Shown here piece by piece: positions 32,600 through 41,104 of a DNA stretch of 64,000 nucleotides. Made by a program: the position numbers and the translations under genes. The stretch is taken from positions 2,480,001 to 2,544,000 of the forward strand of contig NZ_JADOUF010000001.1 of assembly GCF_015751905.1 (NCBI RefSeq), in the 5' to 3' direction. Each line of letters opens with the position of its first letter. The stretch's first letter is position 1. The notes under the pieces are model-generated. The model was not told the DNA's origin. It saw only the letters and a program-made list of their open reading frames with translations, and did no database searches. The stretch comes from Longispora fulva (GTDB taxonomy: Bacteria; Actinomycetota; Actinomycetes; Mycobacteriales; Micromonosporaceae).

Positions 32600-34324
32600 T
32601 TAGGTCATGGCGAGCAGCGGTCGGGTCAGTTGTTCCAGTCCTTGGTTGAGTCGGCGGTAGTAGGTGGCTCGGCTCAGGTGAAGCCGATGGGCGATGAACT
32701 CGTGGCCGCCGGTGCGGTCGAGGTAGTACAGCGTCAGGATCTGACCGGCTTCGGCCTCGGCCGGGATGGTGCTGTTCGCCAGATCCCGGATTCCGCCCCG
32801 GAGGAGGTCGCGGAGGGTGGCGGGGTCGCCGACCACGGCCAGGAGCGGGCTGCGGGCGAGCCGGAGGGGCCGGTCGAGATGTTCGAGGGCTTCGCGGAGG
32901 TGGCCGATCGCCCACTGTGTGTCGTCGGGCAGGACCGGGGCCAGCCGCGGGCCGCGCAACCGGTCCAGCCAGCCGGACAGCGCCTCGGTGGTGAAGCTCT
33001 GTGAGTAGACCTGGGTGGGCAGCGGCCCACCGAAGACGTCGTGGCGGAGCGGGCCGTGGGCGTGGAACCCGAGCCGGGTGGAGACCTGCTGGTACTCCGA
33101 CGTCGGGGTGGAGATGACCAGCCGTCCGTACTGGAAGCTGGTGGCGATGATGAAGCGGAACAACGCCGTCCGGGCGGCCGGGTACCGTTCGTCGTAGAGC
33201 GCCGTCCCCAGGAAGACCCCACCGGCGGCGGCCGTCTCGGCGTGCTGCTGCAGGACCGGTTCCAGGGTCGATACGGTGTGGTCGGTGATCGGCACGATGC
33301 CGGTCATCCCGACCGGCCGGTCCTCCTCGTCGCACACCACGTGCACACCCTCGGGTAGCTCGTGCAGCCAGGCGATGTTCTGCCGTTCGGACTGCCGTGG
33401 GTCGATGTCGCCCCGCGTGGACCGCAGGCGGATCAGCCGGCCGAGGTCGCGCTCGTCCTCGGCGCGGGCCGGCCGGATGTGCACGGGAGCGGTCACCGGT
33501 GCGAACATCGACCGAACGCCCCCGCCGACGGTCAGGAACAGCGACTGCACCACCCGATCGCTCCGCGCCGCGCGATCGGGATCGGTGGACAGGAGCCGGG
33601 TATGGTGCGCGGCGGCCAGCGTCAGCGCGGTCTGGTAGGAGACCGGTGCCCGCCAGCGAAGGGCCAGGTCGAAGACGGTGCGGAACGGTTCGACCACGGC
33701 TAGGCCGTGCGCCAGGGGAATGATCACGCTGGAGCCGAGCAGGCCGGCGAAGGCCGGCCCCTGGCCGAGTTGGACGAGCAGGTCCTCGTCGCACTGCCCG
33801 ACGGCGGCGACCAGCAGCAGGGCCTGGTCGATTCCGGCCGCCTCACCGGCGAGGCGGTCCAGTACCTGCCGGGCGGCGCCGTCGGCCATGGCCCCCGGTG
33901 CCTCCAGGCCCGGCAGCGTGAGCGGAGTTCGACTCAGGGCGATTGCCAGCAGAGGGTTACCGCCGGCGAGTCGCAGGACATTGTCGTGGTACTCCGGGCC
34001 TGAGGCCGGTGCGCCGCCGAGCAGGGCGGAGATCCGGTCATCGGGCCACGGCCCGACTTCGACGGTGGCGACCGGACCGGCCGGATTCCACGACCGGTAC
34101 GCCGGCAGCGGCCGACGGCTCGCGATGAGGATCGGGGCATCGGGAAGGACGAGCCCGCCCAGGTCGGCCTCGCCGTGGACGTCGTCCAACACGGTGACCT
34201 CGGTGGCAAGGCCGCCGAGGATAGCCGATTTTCCGCTACCGACTGGACCGACCAGATTGATCACCCGTGGTGCGTTCGCAGCACTGAGCAAAGCCCGGAT
34301 CCTGGTCGCCTCATCGTCCTGCAT
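32600..34324 (-). CDS. P-loop NTPase - GNAT - HTH fusion regulator
   Basis: 574 aa from ATG 34324. N terminus: STAND/AAA-like P-loop NLVGPVGSGKSAILGG (Walker A at about 26-33) with VTVLDDVHGEADLG as a Walker B-like strand, and a winged-helix-like region to about 280. Residues about 295-430 look like a GNAT acyltransferase fold (VHIRPARAEDERDLGRLIRL, VVCDEEDRPVGMTGIVPI, RLGFHAHGP). The C terminus (about 535-574) is an HTH: FIAHRLHLSRATYYRRLNQG. It probably controls the divergent secreted-peptide gene at 34489, 164 bp away. Confidence 0.68.
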   Translation of the reverse strand: MQDDEATRIRALLSAANAPRVINLVGPVGSGKSAILGGLATEVTVLDDVHGEADLGGLVLPDAPILIASRRPLPAYRSWNPAGPVATVEVGPWPDDRISALLGGAPASGPEYHDNVLRLAGGNPLLAIALSRTPLTLPGLEAPGAMADGAARQVLDRLAGEAAGIDQALLLVAAVGQCDEDLLVQLGQGPAFAGLLGSSVIIPLAHGLAVVEPFRTVFDLALRWRAPVSYQTALTLAAAHHTRLLSTDPDRAARSDRVVQSLFLTVGGGVRSMFAPVTAPVHIRPARAEDERDLGRLIRLRSTRGDIDPRQSERQNIAWLHELPEGVHVVCDEEDRPVGMTGIVPITDHTVSTLEPVLQQHAETAAAGGVFLGTALYDERYPAARTALFRFIIATSFQYGRLVISTPTSEYQQVSTRLGFHAHGPLRHDVFGGPLPTQVYSQSFTTEALSGWLDRLRGPRLAPVLPDDTQWAIGHLREALEHLDRPLRLARSPLLAVVGDPATLRDLLRGGIRDLANSTIPAEAEAGQILTLYYLDRTGGHEFIAHRLHLSRATYYRRLNQGLEQLTRPLLAMT

Positions 34325-34409
34325 GGATCACCCTAACGTCGCCACGCCCGACCGACCAAGAGGTCCGATGGCGCCAGGCCGGTATCCGACACCGAGACCC
34401 CCGCACGAT

Positions 34410-34427
34410 GTGAGACGAACGTGAGAC
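34410..34427 (+). promoter_or_regulatory. GTGAGAC direct repeat upstream of secreted peptide
   Basis: GTGAGAC at 34410-34416 and 34421-34427, 11 bp apart, lie in the divergent region between the NTPase-GNAT-HTH regulator and the 34489 gene. Heptamer direct repeats at 11-bp spacing are the binding pattern of SARP/OmpR-type winged helices; two SARPs occur in this window. No good -10 sits at the usual distance, so this is a candidate only. Confidence 0.4.
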
Positions 34428-34488
34428 TTCGACAGGAGTCGCTGGCCGTTACTGTCCCTCCACACCTCTCACCAACGAAGGGAACACC

Positions 34489-34605
34489 ATGCGTCATCTG
34501 TTCAATGCACTGGCAGTGGCCGCACTCGTCGCCGGATCCCTGGGCCTTGGGGCGGCACCGGCGAACGCGAACACCAGCCCGGACAACAATCTGACCTCCT
34601 CTTGA
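34489..34605 (+). CDS. 38-residue secreted peptide
   Basis: ATG 34489 is preceded by GAAGGGA about 6 nt upstream. The product has a full Sec signal: MRH, a hydrophobic core LFNALAVAALVAGSLGLG, and an A-x-A cleavage site in APANA. Only about 10-12 residues (NTSPDNNLTSS) would remain after cleavage. It is divergent from the NTPase-GNAT-HTH regulator and 97 nt upstream of the lectin gene. It could be an extracellular signal peptide, or the surviving signal sequence of a truncated secreted protein. Confidence 0.55.
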   Translation: MRHLFNALAVAALVAGSLGLGAAPANANTSPDNNLTSS

Positions 34606-34702
34606 CGTACCCGGCGTCTGCGAACGCCGCGTTGTCGCCTCGCCGACCGCGCTACGTGAAACATCCGTCCAGCATCGGTCATGCCTACATATTGGAGTTC
34701 AG

Positions 34703-36025
34703 GTGAAGCATCGGTTACGCACATTGCTCAGTGTCACTGTCGCGACAGTTGTCGCGGCGGGGACGCTGGTACTGGGGGGCGGCGCCGCATACGCCCAGGA
34801 CCCGGGAAGCTGCTCGAAGTCGACCGGATCGACCGGCGAAGGCCTGCCGATCCGGGCGACCTGCTCGTCAACGGCGGACACCACGACGTGGGTGGTGACC
34901 GACCTCTGCTCGTATCCGTTCAGCTTCCCCCCGACCATTTACCGGGTATACGGCAATCAGGTAGCGGGAAATGGCACGTCGACCGCGTGGTGCAATCCGG
35001 GCGACGCGCCGTCGGTACGCAACAGTGATATACAGATCATCATTCTCTCGGCGGCGGCGCCGTCCATCACGGCCTCCCCGTCCACAGTTGTCATTCCTGC
35101 CGGGCAGGTCATGGGCACCACGACGGTGAGTTTCAGTAGTACGAACGCGAGTGGCACCTGCATTTGGATCAGCCAGACGGGTGAGGCTCCGAGGCTGTGG
35201 AGTTGCAACGGGGCGGCCGGCAGCGGTCTGGTCTGGCCGTATGTCCCAGTCGGCGGCTATACGAAGTTCCTTCTCACCACGAGTTCGACCGCACCGAGTC
35301 CGGTCCTCGCCACGACCACGGCGACCGGCGTCACGCCAACAGGGACGGTGACGGCTTCCCCGTCCACAGTTGTCATTCCTGCCGGGCAGACCGCGGGCAC
35401 CACAACGGTCAGTTTTACCAGCACGTATACCAATGGCACCTGTATCTGGATCAGTCAGACGGGCGAGGCTCCGAGGCTGTGGAGTTGCGGCGGGGCGGCC
35501 GGCAGCGGTCTGGTCTGGCCGTATGTCCCAGTCGGCGGCTATACGAAGTTCCTTCTCACCACGAGTTCGACCGCACCGAGTCCGGTCCTCGCCACGACCA
35601 CGGCGACCGGCGTCACGCCGCCCCCGGACGGACCCGCCGGAACCATCGTGAGCGCCTACTCCAACAAGTGTGTCGACGTCGCGGGTGGCTTGACCGCCAA
35701 CGGCACACACGTGCAGCTCTACGACTGCAACGGCACGGCTTCACAACGATGGACCGTCACCGCCGCCCACACCCTCTCGGCGTTTGGTAAATGCATGGAC
35801 GTTTCCGGCGGCGTGACGGCCAACGGCACCAAGGTGTGGCTCTACGACTGCAACGGCACCGGCGCCCAAGTCTGGATGCCGCAAGCCGACGGCACGCTGC
35901 TCAATCCGATGTCCGGTCGGTGTCTCGACGACCCGTACGGCGTCACCACCAACGGCACCCAACTCGACATCTGGGACTGCGTCGCCGGCGCCACCAACGA
36001 GAAGTGGTCCGTGCCGCACAGCTAG
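34703..36025 (+). CDS. secreted protein with two 94-residue repeats and ricin-type lectin domain
   Basis: 440 aa from GTG 34703 with GGAG upstream. A Sec signal ends near GGAAYAQD. A Cys-containing N domain is followed by two near-identical repeats (about residues 123-212 and 217-306), each with SPSTVVIPAGQ, CIWISQTGEAPRLWSC and YVPVGGYTKFLLTT. The C terminus (about 315-440) is a ricin-B/CBM13 beta-trefoil with QRWTV, QVWMP and EKWSV Q-x-W-type motifs and paired Cys. It probably binds extracellular glycans. A strong terminator follows. Confidence 0.85.
   Translation: MKHRLRTLLSVTVATVVAAGTLVLGGGAAYAQDPGSCSKSTGSTGEGLPIRATCSSTADTTTWVVTDLCSYPFSFPPTIYRVYGNQVAGNGTSTAWCNPGDAPSVRNSDIQIIILSAAAPSITASPSTVVIPAGQVMGTTTVSFSSTNASGTCIWISQTGEAPRLWSCNGAAGSGLVWPYVPVGGYTKFLLTTSSTAPSPVLATTTATGVTPTGTVTASPSTVVIPAGQTAGTTTVSFTSTYTNGTCIWISQTGEAPRLWSCGGAAGSGLVWPYVPVGGYTKFLLTTSSTAPSPVLATTTATGVTPPPDGPAGTIVSAYSNKCVDVAGGLTANGTHVQLYDCNGTASQRWTVTAAHTLSAFGKCMDVSGGVTANGTKVWLYDCNGTGAQVWMPQADGTLLNPMSGRCLDDPYGVTTNGTQLDIWDCVAGATNEKWSVPHS
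35069..35619 (+). repeat. tandem in-frame duplication within the lectin gene
   Basis: The ~270-bp unit starting at 35069 recurs at 35351 with a period of 282 bp (94 codons). The 3' parts of the units are almost base-identical, while the first ~80 bases differ more. This indicates a recent duplication or gene-conversion event affecting mainly the 3' half. Confidence 0.85.
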
Positions 36026-36039
36026 TCCGCCTTTGTGAA

Positions 36040-36072
36040 GAGCCTGGTCGGGGAAAGTTCCCGACCAGGCTC
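36040..36072 (+). terminator. strong terminator after the lectin gene
   Basis: A perfect 13-bp stem, GAGCCTGGTCGGG at 36040-36052 and CCCGACCAGGCTC at 36060-36072, with a 7-nt loop, starts 15 nt after the lectin stop. Confidence 0.85.
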
Positions 36073-36554
36073 GCTCCATAGTTGGGTATTCGGAGTCGCG
36101 GCCTCAAGGGTCTGCCCGACGGTAGAATCCGCCGCCGGGCTGGCCCGCAGCGGCGATCTTGCGAATGCTGACACCTTCCGAGATCATGCCCGTGCACGAC
36201 CCGCGGGCCGCGAGGTCGACGCCGCCGGCACTGCCGTCGGACTCATCGGGGCCGACACGTCCGTGCCCGACACCATCACGCACCTCCTCCGGCCGTGCCC
36301 CGGCAGGGGGCTCCTGAACCGGCCTGCAACCCGCAAGAGCGATTCACGCTCCCTGCCCATGAACGATTCAGACACACTCTCCGCTCGTCCCGTATCCGCC
36401 GCAGTCTGGCATGACCTAACGAACACGTTCCCGACACCGCGCGGTCCACCTAGCCGGCGGGCAAGCCCGGGACCTGGCGAAGCGGCGTACCCGCCCGATG
36501 CCGCCGCGCCCCGTTGCCGATCAGGTTCGAACGGCCGGCTGGCCGTCCTGACCG
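36073..36554. other. no recognisable gene
   Basis: About 480 bases between the lectin terminator and the response-regulator stop. Frames on both strands are long only because of high GC. No domain, start signal or repeat was found. Confidence 0.45.
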
Positions 36555-37238
36555 TCAGTCGTGGAGGGCGTCGCGGGCGAGTAGTGCGGCCTGGACCCGG
36601 TTCGTGCAGGCGAGCTTGGCCAGGATCCGGCTCACGTATGTCTTCACCGTCGTCTCGGTGGCCCGCAACGTGCGGCCGATCTCCGCGTTCGACATGCCCT
36701 CCGCGACCAGCCGCAGCACCGCGGTCTCCCGCGCGGTCAGGGTCGCCAGCCGGTGGACCGCGTCCGCCCGGCGGGGTGGGGCCGGCGGCCGGACCTGGTC
36801 CAGGACCAGTCGGGTGACCGCCGGGGACAGGTACGCCTGGCCGGCGTGCGCGGCCCGGACCGCCCCGATCAGCTCCTCGGGCGCGCAGTTCTTCAGCACG
36901 AAGCCCACCGCGCCGCCCCGCACCGCGCGCAGCACGTTCTCCTCGAGCCCGAACGCGGTCAGCACCACCACCGCCGGGGCCGGCCGGCGGGCGAGCAGGG
37001 ACTCGGCGGCGGCCAGGCCGTCCAGCCGGGGCATACTGATGTCCAGCACCGCCACGTCCACCCGATACGCGGAGGCCGCTTCCAGGGCCGCCCGGCCGTC
37101 GCCGGCCTCGGCGACCACCGTGATGTCGGCGGCGGACTCCAGCACGGTGCGGACGCCGACCCGGATCAGGGGCTCGTCATCGGCGAGCAGGACCCGGATC
37201 AGAGGTCGGCCGTCGTCGGTCCGCCGGACCGGGGTCAT
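36555..37238 (-). CDS. NarL/LuxR-family response regulator
   Basis: 227 aa from ATG 37238, whose ATG shares bases with the kinase stop (TGATG). The receiver domain (about 15-130) has acidic pocket DDEP, phospho-acceptor Asp in VAVLDISMPRLDG, and Thr/Lys in VVLTAF and FVLKN. The C-terminal LuxR HTH (about 160-220) reads LTARETAVLRLVAEGMSNAE, IGRTLRATETTVKTYVSRIL. It pairs with the kinase encoded just upstream and probably controls the divergent ABC-2 transporter. Confidence 0.92.
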   Translation of the reverse strand: MTPVRRTDDGRPLIRVLLADDEPLIRVGVRTVLESAADITVVAEAGDGRAALEAASAYRVDVAVLDISMPRLDGLAAAESLLARRPAPAVVVLTAFGLEENVLRAVRGGAVGFVLKNCAPEELIGAVRAAHAGQAYLSPAVTRLVLDQVRPPAPPRRADAVHRLATLTARETAVLRLVAEGMSNAEIGRTLRATETTVKTYVSRILAKLACTNRVQAALLARDALHD

Positions 37239-38431
37239 CACCGCGACCCGGCCAGCAGCCCGAACGGCAGCACCACGAACAGGGCGGTCGCGGCGGCGAG
37301 GCCGACCAGCACCGGCCGGGCCGGCGGCGGCGCGACTGGTTCGGCGCCGGCGGGCAGCATCGCCCACAGCCGGAACTCGCCGGACTGCCACCGGTGATCC
37401 AGGTACCCGCCGACCGACTCGAGCCGTTCCCGCAGGCCGGCGAGGCCGTGCCCGCCGCTACCCGGGCCGCCACAGGGCGGGGCGGCCAGAGCCGCGCCGG
37501 GGGCGGCGGCAGGGTCGGCCGGGTTGGTCACGGTGATCAGGAGGGCGTCGGACTCCCAGGCCAGGGCGAGCCGCACGGGGCGGCCGGGCGCGTGTTTGGC
37601 GGCGTTGGTCAGACCCTCTTGCACGATCCGGTACCCGGCGTGCCCGGCCAGCGCGGACACCGCGACCGGCGCACCCGACCGGTGTACTGTCAGGTCGACG
37701 CCGGCGGCCCGGAAGCCCGCGACCAGCTCGTCCATCGCGCCCAGCCCCCGATGGCGGTCGGGCTGGCCCCGCAGCGCGCCGACGAGTTCGTGCAACTCGG
37801 TCACCGCGCGGCGGGCGTCGGCGGCCAGTTGTCCGGCCCGGTCGTCGACCCCGGTGACCTCCAACGCCGCCGCCTGCACCGAGACCAGGCTGAGCCGGTG
37901 GCCGAGCGCATCGTGCATGTCCCGGGCGATCCGGAGCCGTTCGCGGAGCCGTTCGGACTCGGCGATCAGGTCCCGTTCCCGGTCCAGCCGGCGGTTGCTC
38001 TCCCGGAGTGCCTCGACGAGCTGGTGCTGTTGGCGCAGGTACCGGCCGGCGAGCAGCGGCAGGCCGGCGAAGACCAGGTAGCTGAACACGAGCTGGCCGA
38101 CCGCGGCCGGGGTCGGCCGACCGGCGAGCAACTGGCCACCGAGCACCCCGGCGAGCGCGCCCGCCGCCACAGCTGGTCCGGCGCGGCCCGCCGACCGCCC
38201 GGAACGGTAACAGGTCCATAGGAGGGTGGCCCAGACGGCGTGGTCGACCGCGCCCAGGACTAGGGCCGGCACCAGGCCGACGGCCGGCCACCGCCAGGCG
38301 CACACCAGCACGGCGACCGTGGCCAGGGCGTGCGCGCCGATCCACCACGGCGAGAGTCGACCGGCGTGCCCAACCGCGAACACGGCCAGGTCCGCGAGGG
38401 CGGCCAGCACGGGGAGCACGAGTCGGGGCAT
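37238..38431 (-). CDS. sensor histidine kinase (NarL-partner, HPK7-like)
   Basis: 397 aa from ATG 38431. The N-terminal ~160 residues hold about five transmembrane segments with almost no extracellular loops. A coiled-coil linker (LVEALRESNRRLDRERDLIA) leads to the HisKA_3 phospho-acceptor helix, RIARDMHDALGHRLSLV (His in DMHD). The ATPase domain shows the N box GLTNAAKHAPG and G box GSGGHGLAGLRERLES. A last hydrophobic segment lies at the C terminus. Kinase and regulator overlap, forming one operon divergent from the ABC-2 system. Confidence 0.92.
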   Translation of the reverse strand: MPRLVLPVLAALADLAVFAVGHAGRLSPWWIGAHALATVAVLVCAWRWPAVGLVPALVLGAVDHAVWATLLWTCYRSGRSAGRAGPAVAAGALAGVLGGQLLAGRPTPAAVGQLVFSYLVFAGLPLLAGRYLRQQHQLVEALRESNRRLDRERDLIAESERLRERLRIARDMHDALGHRLSLVSVQAAALEVTGVDDRAGQLAADARRAVTELHELVGALRGQPDRHRGLGAMDELVAGFRAAGVDLTVHRSGAPVAVSALAGHAGYRIVQEGLTNAAKHAPGRPVRLALAWESDALLITVTNPADPAAAPGAALAAPPCGGPGSGGHGLAGLRERLESVGGYLDHRWQSGEFRLWAMLPAGAEPVAPPPARPVLVGLAAATALFVVLPFGLLAGSR

Positions 38432-38527
38432 GCCGCCAACGTACCGCCGAAGAGTGTCAACTTTGGAGGACGGTGACGGTGAGTTCCGCCGACTGTCGGC
38501 CGGGCCTGGGGAGCCTAGCGTCGGGGC

Positions 38528-39256
38528 ATGATCTCCGTGCGCAACCTGAGCAAACGGTACGGCGGCCGGCTCGCCGTCGACCGACTGTCCTTCGAGGTCC
38601 GGCCGGGCGTGGTCACCGCGTTCCTCGGGCCCAACGGGGCGGGCAAGTCCAGCACCCTGCGGATGATGCTCGGCCTGGACCGACCGGACGAGGGCGAGGT
38701 GCTGTTCGACGGCACACCGTACCCGGCTCTGCGCCGGCCGCTGCGCCGGGTCGGCGCGCTGTTGGAGGCCCGCGCCGTGCACGGTGGCCGCAGCGCCCGC
38801 GACCATCTGCGGTGGCTGGCGGACAGCAACGGCATTCCCGCCGTCCGGGTCGGCGAGGTCCTCGACCAGGTCGGGCTCGCCGACGTGGCGCGCCGACCGG
38901 CCAGGGGCCTGTCCCTCGGCATGGCCCAGCGGCTCGGGATCGCCGCCGCCCTGCTCGGCGACCCACCGGTGCTGCTACTCGACGAGCCGGCCAACGGGCT
39001 GGACCCGTACGGCATCCTGTGGATCCGCGAACTGGTCCGCGAACTGGCCGACGCCGGCCGGACCGTGTTCGTCTCCAGCCATCTGATGGCCGAGACCGCC
39101 CTGGCCGCCGACGAGCTGATCGTGATCGGCGCGGGACGGCTGCTGGCGGCGGGGCCGGTGTCCGAGTTCGTCGCCGGCGGCCGCACGCTGGAGGACGCGT
39201 TCTTCGGGCTGCTCGCTGCGGCGGCGGACCCGGGCGACCCGGGGCCGAGCCGATGA
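38528..39256 (+). CDS. ABC-2 transporter ATP-binding protein
   Basis: 242 aa from ATG 38528. Complete ATPase motifs: Walker A LGPNGAGKSSTLRMML, signature LSLGMAQRLGIAAAL, Walker B VLLLDEPANGLD, H-loop SSHLM. It has the short tail typical of drug/lantibiotic-immunity ABC-2 exporters (GAGRLLAAGPVSEFV). It overlaps the permease by 4 bp and lies 96 bp from the divergent kinase, the usual BceRS/LiaRS-like arrangement for stress-induced efflux. Confidence 0.92.
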   Translation: MISVRNLSKRYGGRLAVDRLSFEVRPGVVTAFLGPNGAGKSSTLRMMLGLDRPDEGEVLFDGTPYPALRRPLRRVGALLEARAVHGGRSARDHLRWLADSNGIPAVRVGEVLDQVGLADVARRPARGLSLGMAQRLGIAAALLGDPPVLLLDEPANGLDPYGILWIRELVRELADAGRTVFVSSHLMAETALAADELIVIGAGRLLAAGPVSEFVAGGRTLEDAFFGLLAAAADPGDPGPSR

Positions 39257-40026
39257 GCCTGGGGGCGGCCTGCCGGGCCGAGTGGACGAAGGTGCGCACC
39301 GTGTGGTCGACCCCGGTGGCCCTGGGGATCGCGGTGGCGCTCAGCGCCGGGCTGGGCGGACTGGTCGGACTGGCCATGCACCGGCCGCTGCCGGCCGCGC
39401 AGGAGGCGAAATTCGATCTGCTCTTTCCCGCGTGGTACGGGCTGACCCTGGCCCAGCTGGCCCTGGTCGTGTTCGCGGTGCTCCAGCTGACCGGCGAGTA
39501 CTCGACCGGCACGATCTGGCCCAGCCTAGCCGCGGTGCCAAACCGGGCCACGTTCCACCTGGCCAAGACGCTGACCGTCCTGGCGGTGTCCGGCGCGGCC
39601 TCCGCCGCCATGGTCACCGCGGCCTTCGTCGGAGCACGGGTCGGGCTGCGCCCCCGGGTGCTCGACCCTGGCGGGCCCGGGGTGCTGGAGTCGGCAGTCG
39701 GCGCCTGGCTGTACCTGGAGCTGATGGCCGCGTTCGCGCTCGGCGTCGCGAGTGTGCTCCGCCGGCCGGTGCCGACCCTGGCCGTCCTGCTGCCGACCCT
39801 GTTCCTGGGCGCGCAGGGCCTGGGCGGGATCCCGAAGCTGGGGGCGGTTACCCAGTACCTGCCCGACCAGCTCGGCTGGGTGATGCTGCACCTGGCCGGC
39901 CCGCAGGACGATCCCCGGTGGGCCCGGGACTACGGCGCCTGGACCGGCCTGGCGCTACTGGCCGGCTGGGTGCTGGTCACACACCTGGCCGGCTACCTCC
40001 TGCTCCGGCACCGCGACCCGGGCTGA
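39253..40026 (+). CDS. ABC-2 transporter permease
   Basis: 257 aa from ATG 39253. It begins AACRAEWTKVRTVWSTPVAL, the ABC-2 coupling-helix pattern, followed by about six transmembrane segments (LAQLALVVFAVLQLTGEYST, LYLELMAAFALGVASVL, WTGLALLAGWVLVTHLAGYL). Forms the channel for the ATPase encoded upstream. Substrate is unknown; the two-component partner suggests a cell-envelope-active compound. Confidence 0.88.
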   Translation: MSLGAACRAEWTKVRTVWSTPVALGIAVALSAGLGGLVGLAMHRPLPAAQEAKFDLLFPAWYGLTLAQLALVVFAVLQLTGEYSTGTIWPSLAAVPNRATFHLAKTLTVLAVSGAASAAMVTAAFVGARVGLRPRVLDPGGPGVLESAVGAWLYLELMAAFALGVASVLRRPVPTLAVLLPTLFLGAQGLGGIPKLGAVTQYLPDQLGWVMLHLAGPQDDPRWARDYGAWTGLALLAGWVLVTHLAGYLLLRHRDPG

Positions 40027-40190
40027 GGCGCGAGCAGGTCGGCCCGCTCGCGGGTGAGATGTTCGAGGAGCCGGTTCTTCCCGGCGACGGTGGCCTGCAC
40101 CCCGACCGTGCCGTTCGGGTGACGGTGGATGAGCACCTCCGCCCGCGCCTCGTCAAGGTGGCCGTACCAGAACCGGGCGATCTCGATCAT
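39993..40190 (-). CDS. hypothetical small protein
   Basis: 65 aa from ATG 40190; the 3' end overlaps the permease end on the opposite strand by 34 bp. The sequence is MIEIARFWYGHLDEARAEVL, a short strand VGVQATV, then a helix KNRLLEHLTRERADLLA. The closing helix is shared with the broken gene at 59799-59991 (RLVEHLTRQRADTLA), so a small family exists in this genome. No function is recognised. Confidence 0.5.
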   Translation of the reverse strand: MIEIARFWYGHLDEARAEVLIHRHPNGTVGVQATVAGKNRLLEHLTRERADLLAPQPGSRCRSRR

Positions 40191-40343
40191 CTCCACGCCA
40201 GGATCGTCGAAACTCCGCGCCGGGGAGTCAAGACGACACGGCGGAAGGTGTTTGCCCGGCCGCCGGCCGGGTATGGCACCTTCTGGAGGTATCCGCGCCG
40301 TGACGGCCTCCCATCCACGGCGGACGCGGGCGCAGGGGTACGG

Positions 40344-40423
40344 CCGGGGCCGTCGGCGCGTCGCACGCCGCCGGCCCCGGCATCGTCGTGGGGTGGCGTC
40401 TGACATCCTGGACGCCACCCCAC
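40344..40423. terminator. two tandem strong hairpins
   Basis: Hairpin 1: CCGGGGCCG (40344-40352) with CGGCCCCGG (40372-40380), extended inward by CGGCG/CGCCG across one mismatch. Hairpin 2: a perfect 13-bp stem, GTGGGGTGGCGTC (40388-40400) with GACGCCACCCCAC (40411-40423). They probably insulate the small gene at 40467 and could terminate in both directions. Confidence 0.6.
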
Positions 40424-40466
40424 AATGGGAGGAGCGCCAATGCGCTCACGTCGTAGCGTGGCGGGT

Positions 40467-40706
40467 ATGACCGACGTCCCGACGTCGCACGGGCCGGCCC
40501 CGGAACCGCACGGTTCCCCACGGCTGGATCCGCTGACCGAGCCGCTGCTGTTCGCCCGTCCCGTCCTGCAATACCTCGCCGAGGCCGCGGCCGCCGTGAC
40601 CGGGGAACGCGCCGAGGGGCTCCTCGAGGCGTACGAGATCGTCGCCGCGCACGCCCCACACCGAATAGCCGGCCAATGTGAGACGCGTCGACCTCTTCCA
40701 AGATAG
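40467..40706 (+). CDS. hypothetical protein
   Basis: 79 aa from ATG 40467 (preceding GCGGGT). Pro-rich start (TDVPTSHGPAPEPHG) and a helical middle, LLFARPVLQYLAEAAAAVTG and AEGLLEAYEIVAAHAPH, then an abrupt basic tail. The tail suggests 3' truncation. No family recognised. Confidence 0.4.
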   Translation: MTDVPTSHGPAPEPHGSPRLDPLTEPLLFARPVLQYLAEAAAAVTGERAEGLLEAYEIVAAHAPHRIAGQCETRRPLPR

Positions 40707-41054
40707 TGCCGAACAGCCTCCAGATGACGGCTACGCTGAGCACTCCTGGCGACCAGCTCGCGCGCCACGATCCTGCAGGCACCTACATTCGTCGGCACGG
40801 CGGCTCGGAGCGTTGCGAGCCAAACGAGGCAGTATCTGGAACTCGGCAGGTCAGGACGAGGATCGAGCTGTCCACCCAGCTGGGCCTGCGGCACCTCCGA
40901 GTCGTGCTCCGGATCGAGCATGGCGAGTCCGAAGAGCCTGCTCTCGGTGTCCGTCACGGTCCCTAGCAGGTCGGTGCCGCCGGCACTGGCCGTGGAAATG
41001 GCTGGTCCGGTCCCGTGGGCTCGACGTCGCGGCCCGAATGTCGCTCGGATAGGA
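40707..41054. other. no supported gene
   Basis: About 350 bases. A minus-strand frame from 40957 begins MTDTESRLFGLAMLDPEHDS and looks mildly coding, but it then runs antisense through the 40467 gene and has no recognisable domain or ribosome-binding site. Confidence 0.35.
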
Positions 41055-41090
41055 CTGACGGGCGCGGACCGTCCGGTCGGCGCCCGTCAG
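41055..41090 (-). terminator. terminator of the SSI-like gene
   Basis: An 11-bp perfect stem, CTGACGGGCGC at 41055-41065 and GCGCCCGTCAG at 41080-41090, lies 15 nt beyond the stop of the minus-strand gene at 41105. Confidence 0.75.
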
Positions 41091-41104
41091 GAGGACTACA
41101 GATC

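Noticed and set aside
35069..35619. Repeat array as a possible CRISPR
   Set aside because: Only two 282-bp in-frame units inside a gene; no short repeat-spacer pattern exists anywhere in the window.
36035..36817. 260-residue plus-strand frame
   Set aside because: It starts inside the lectin terminator and runs antisense into the response regulator; no domain.
40187..40957. 256-residue minus-strand frame beginning MTDTESRLFG
   Set aside because: It overlaps the tandem hairpins and the 40467 gene and lacks a recognisable domain beyond a short coding-like start.
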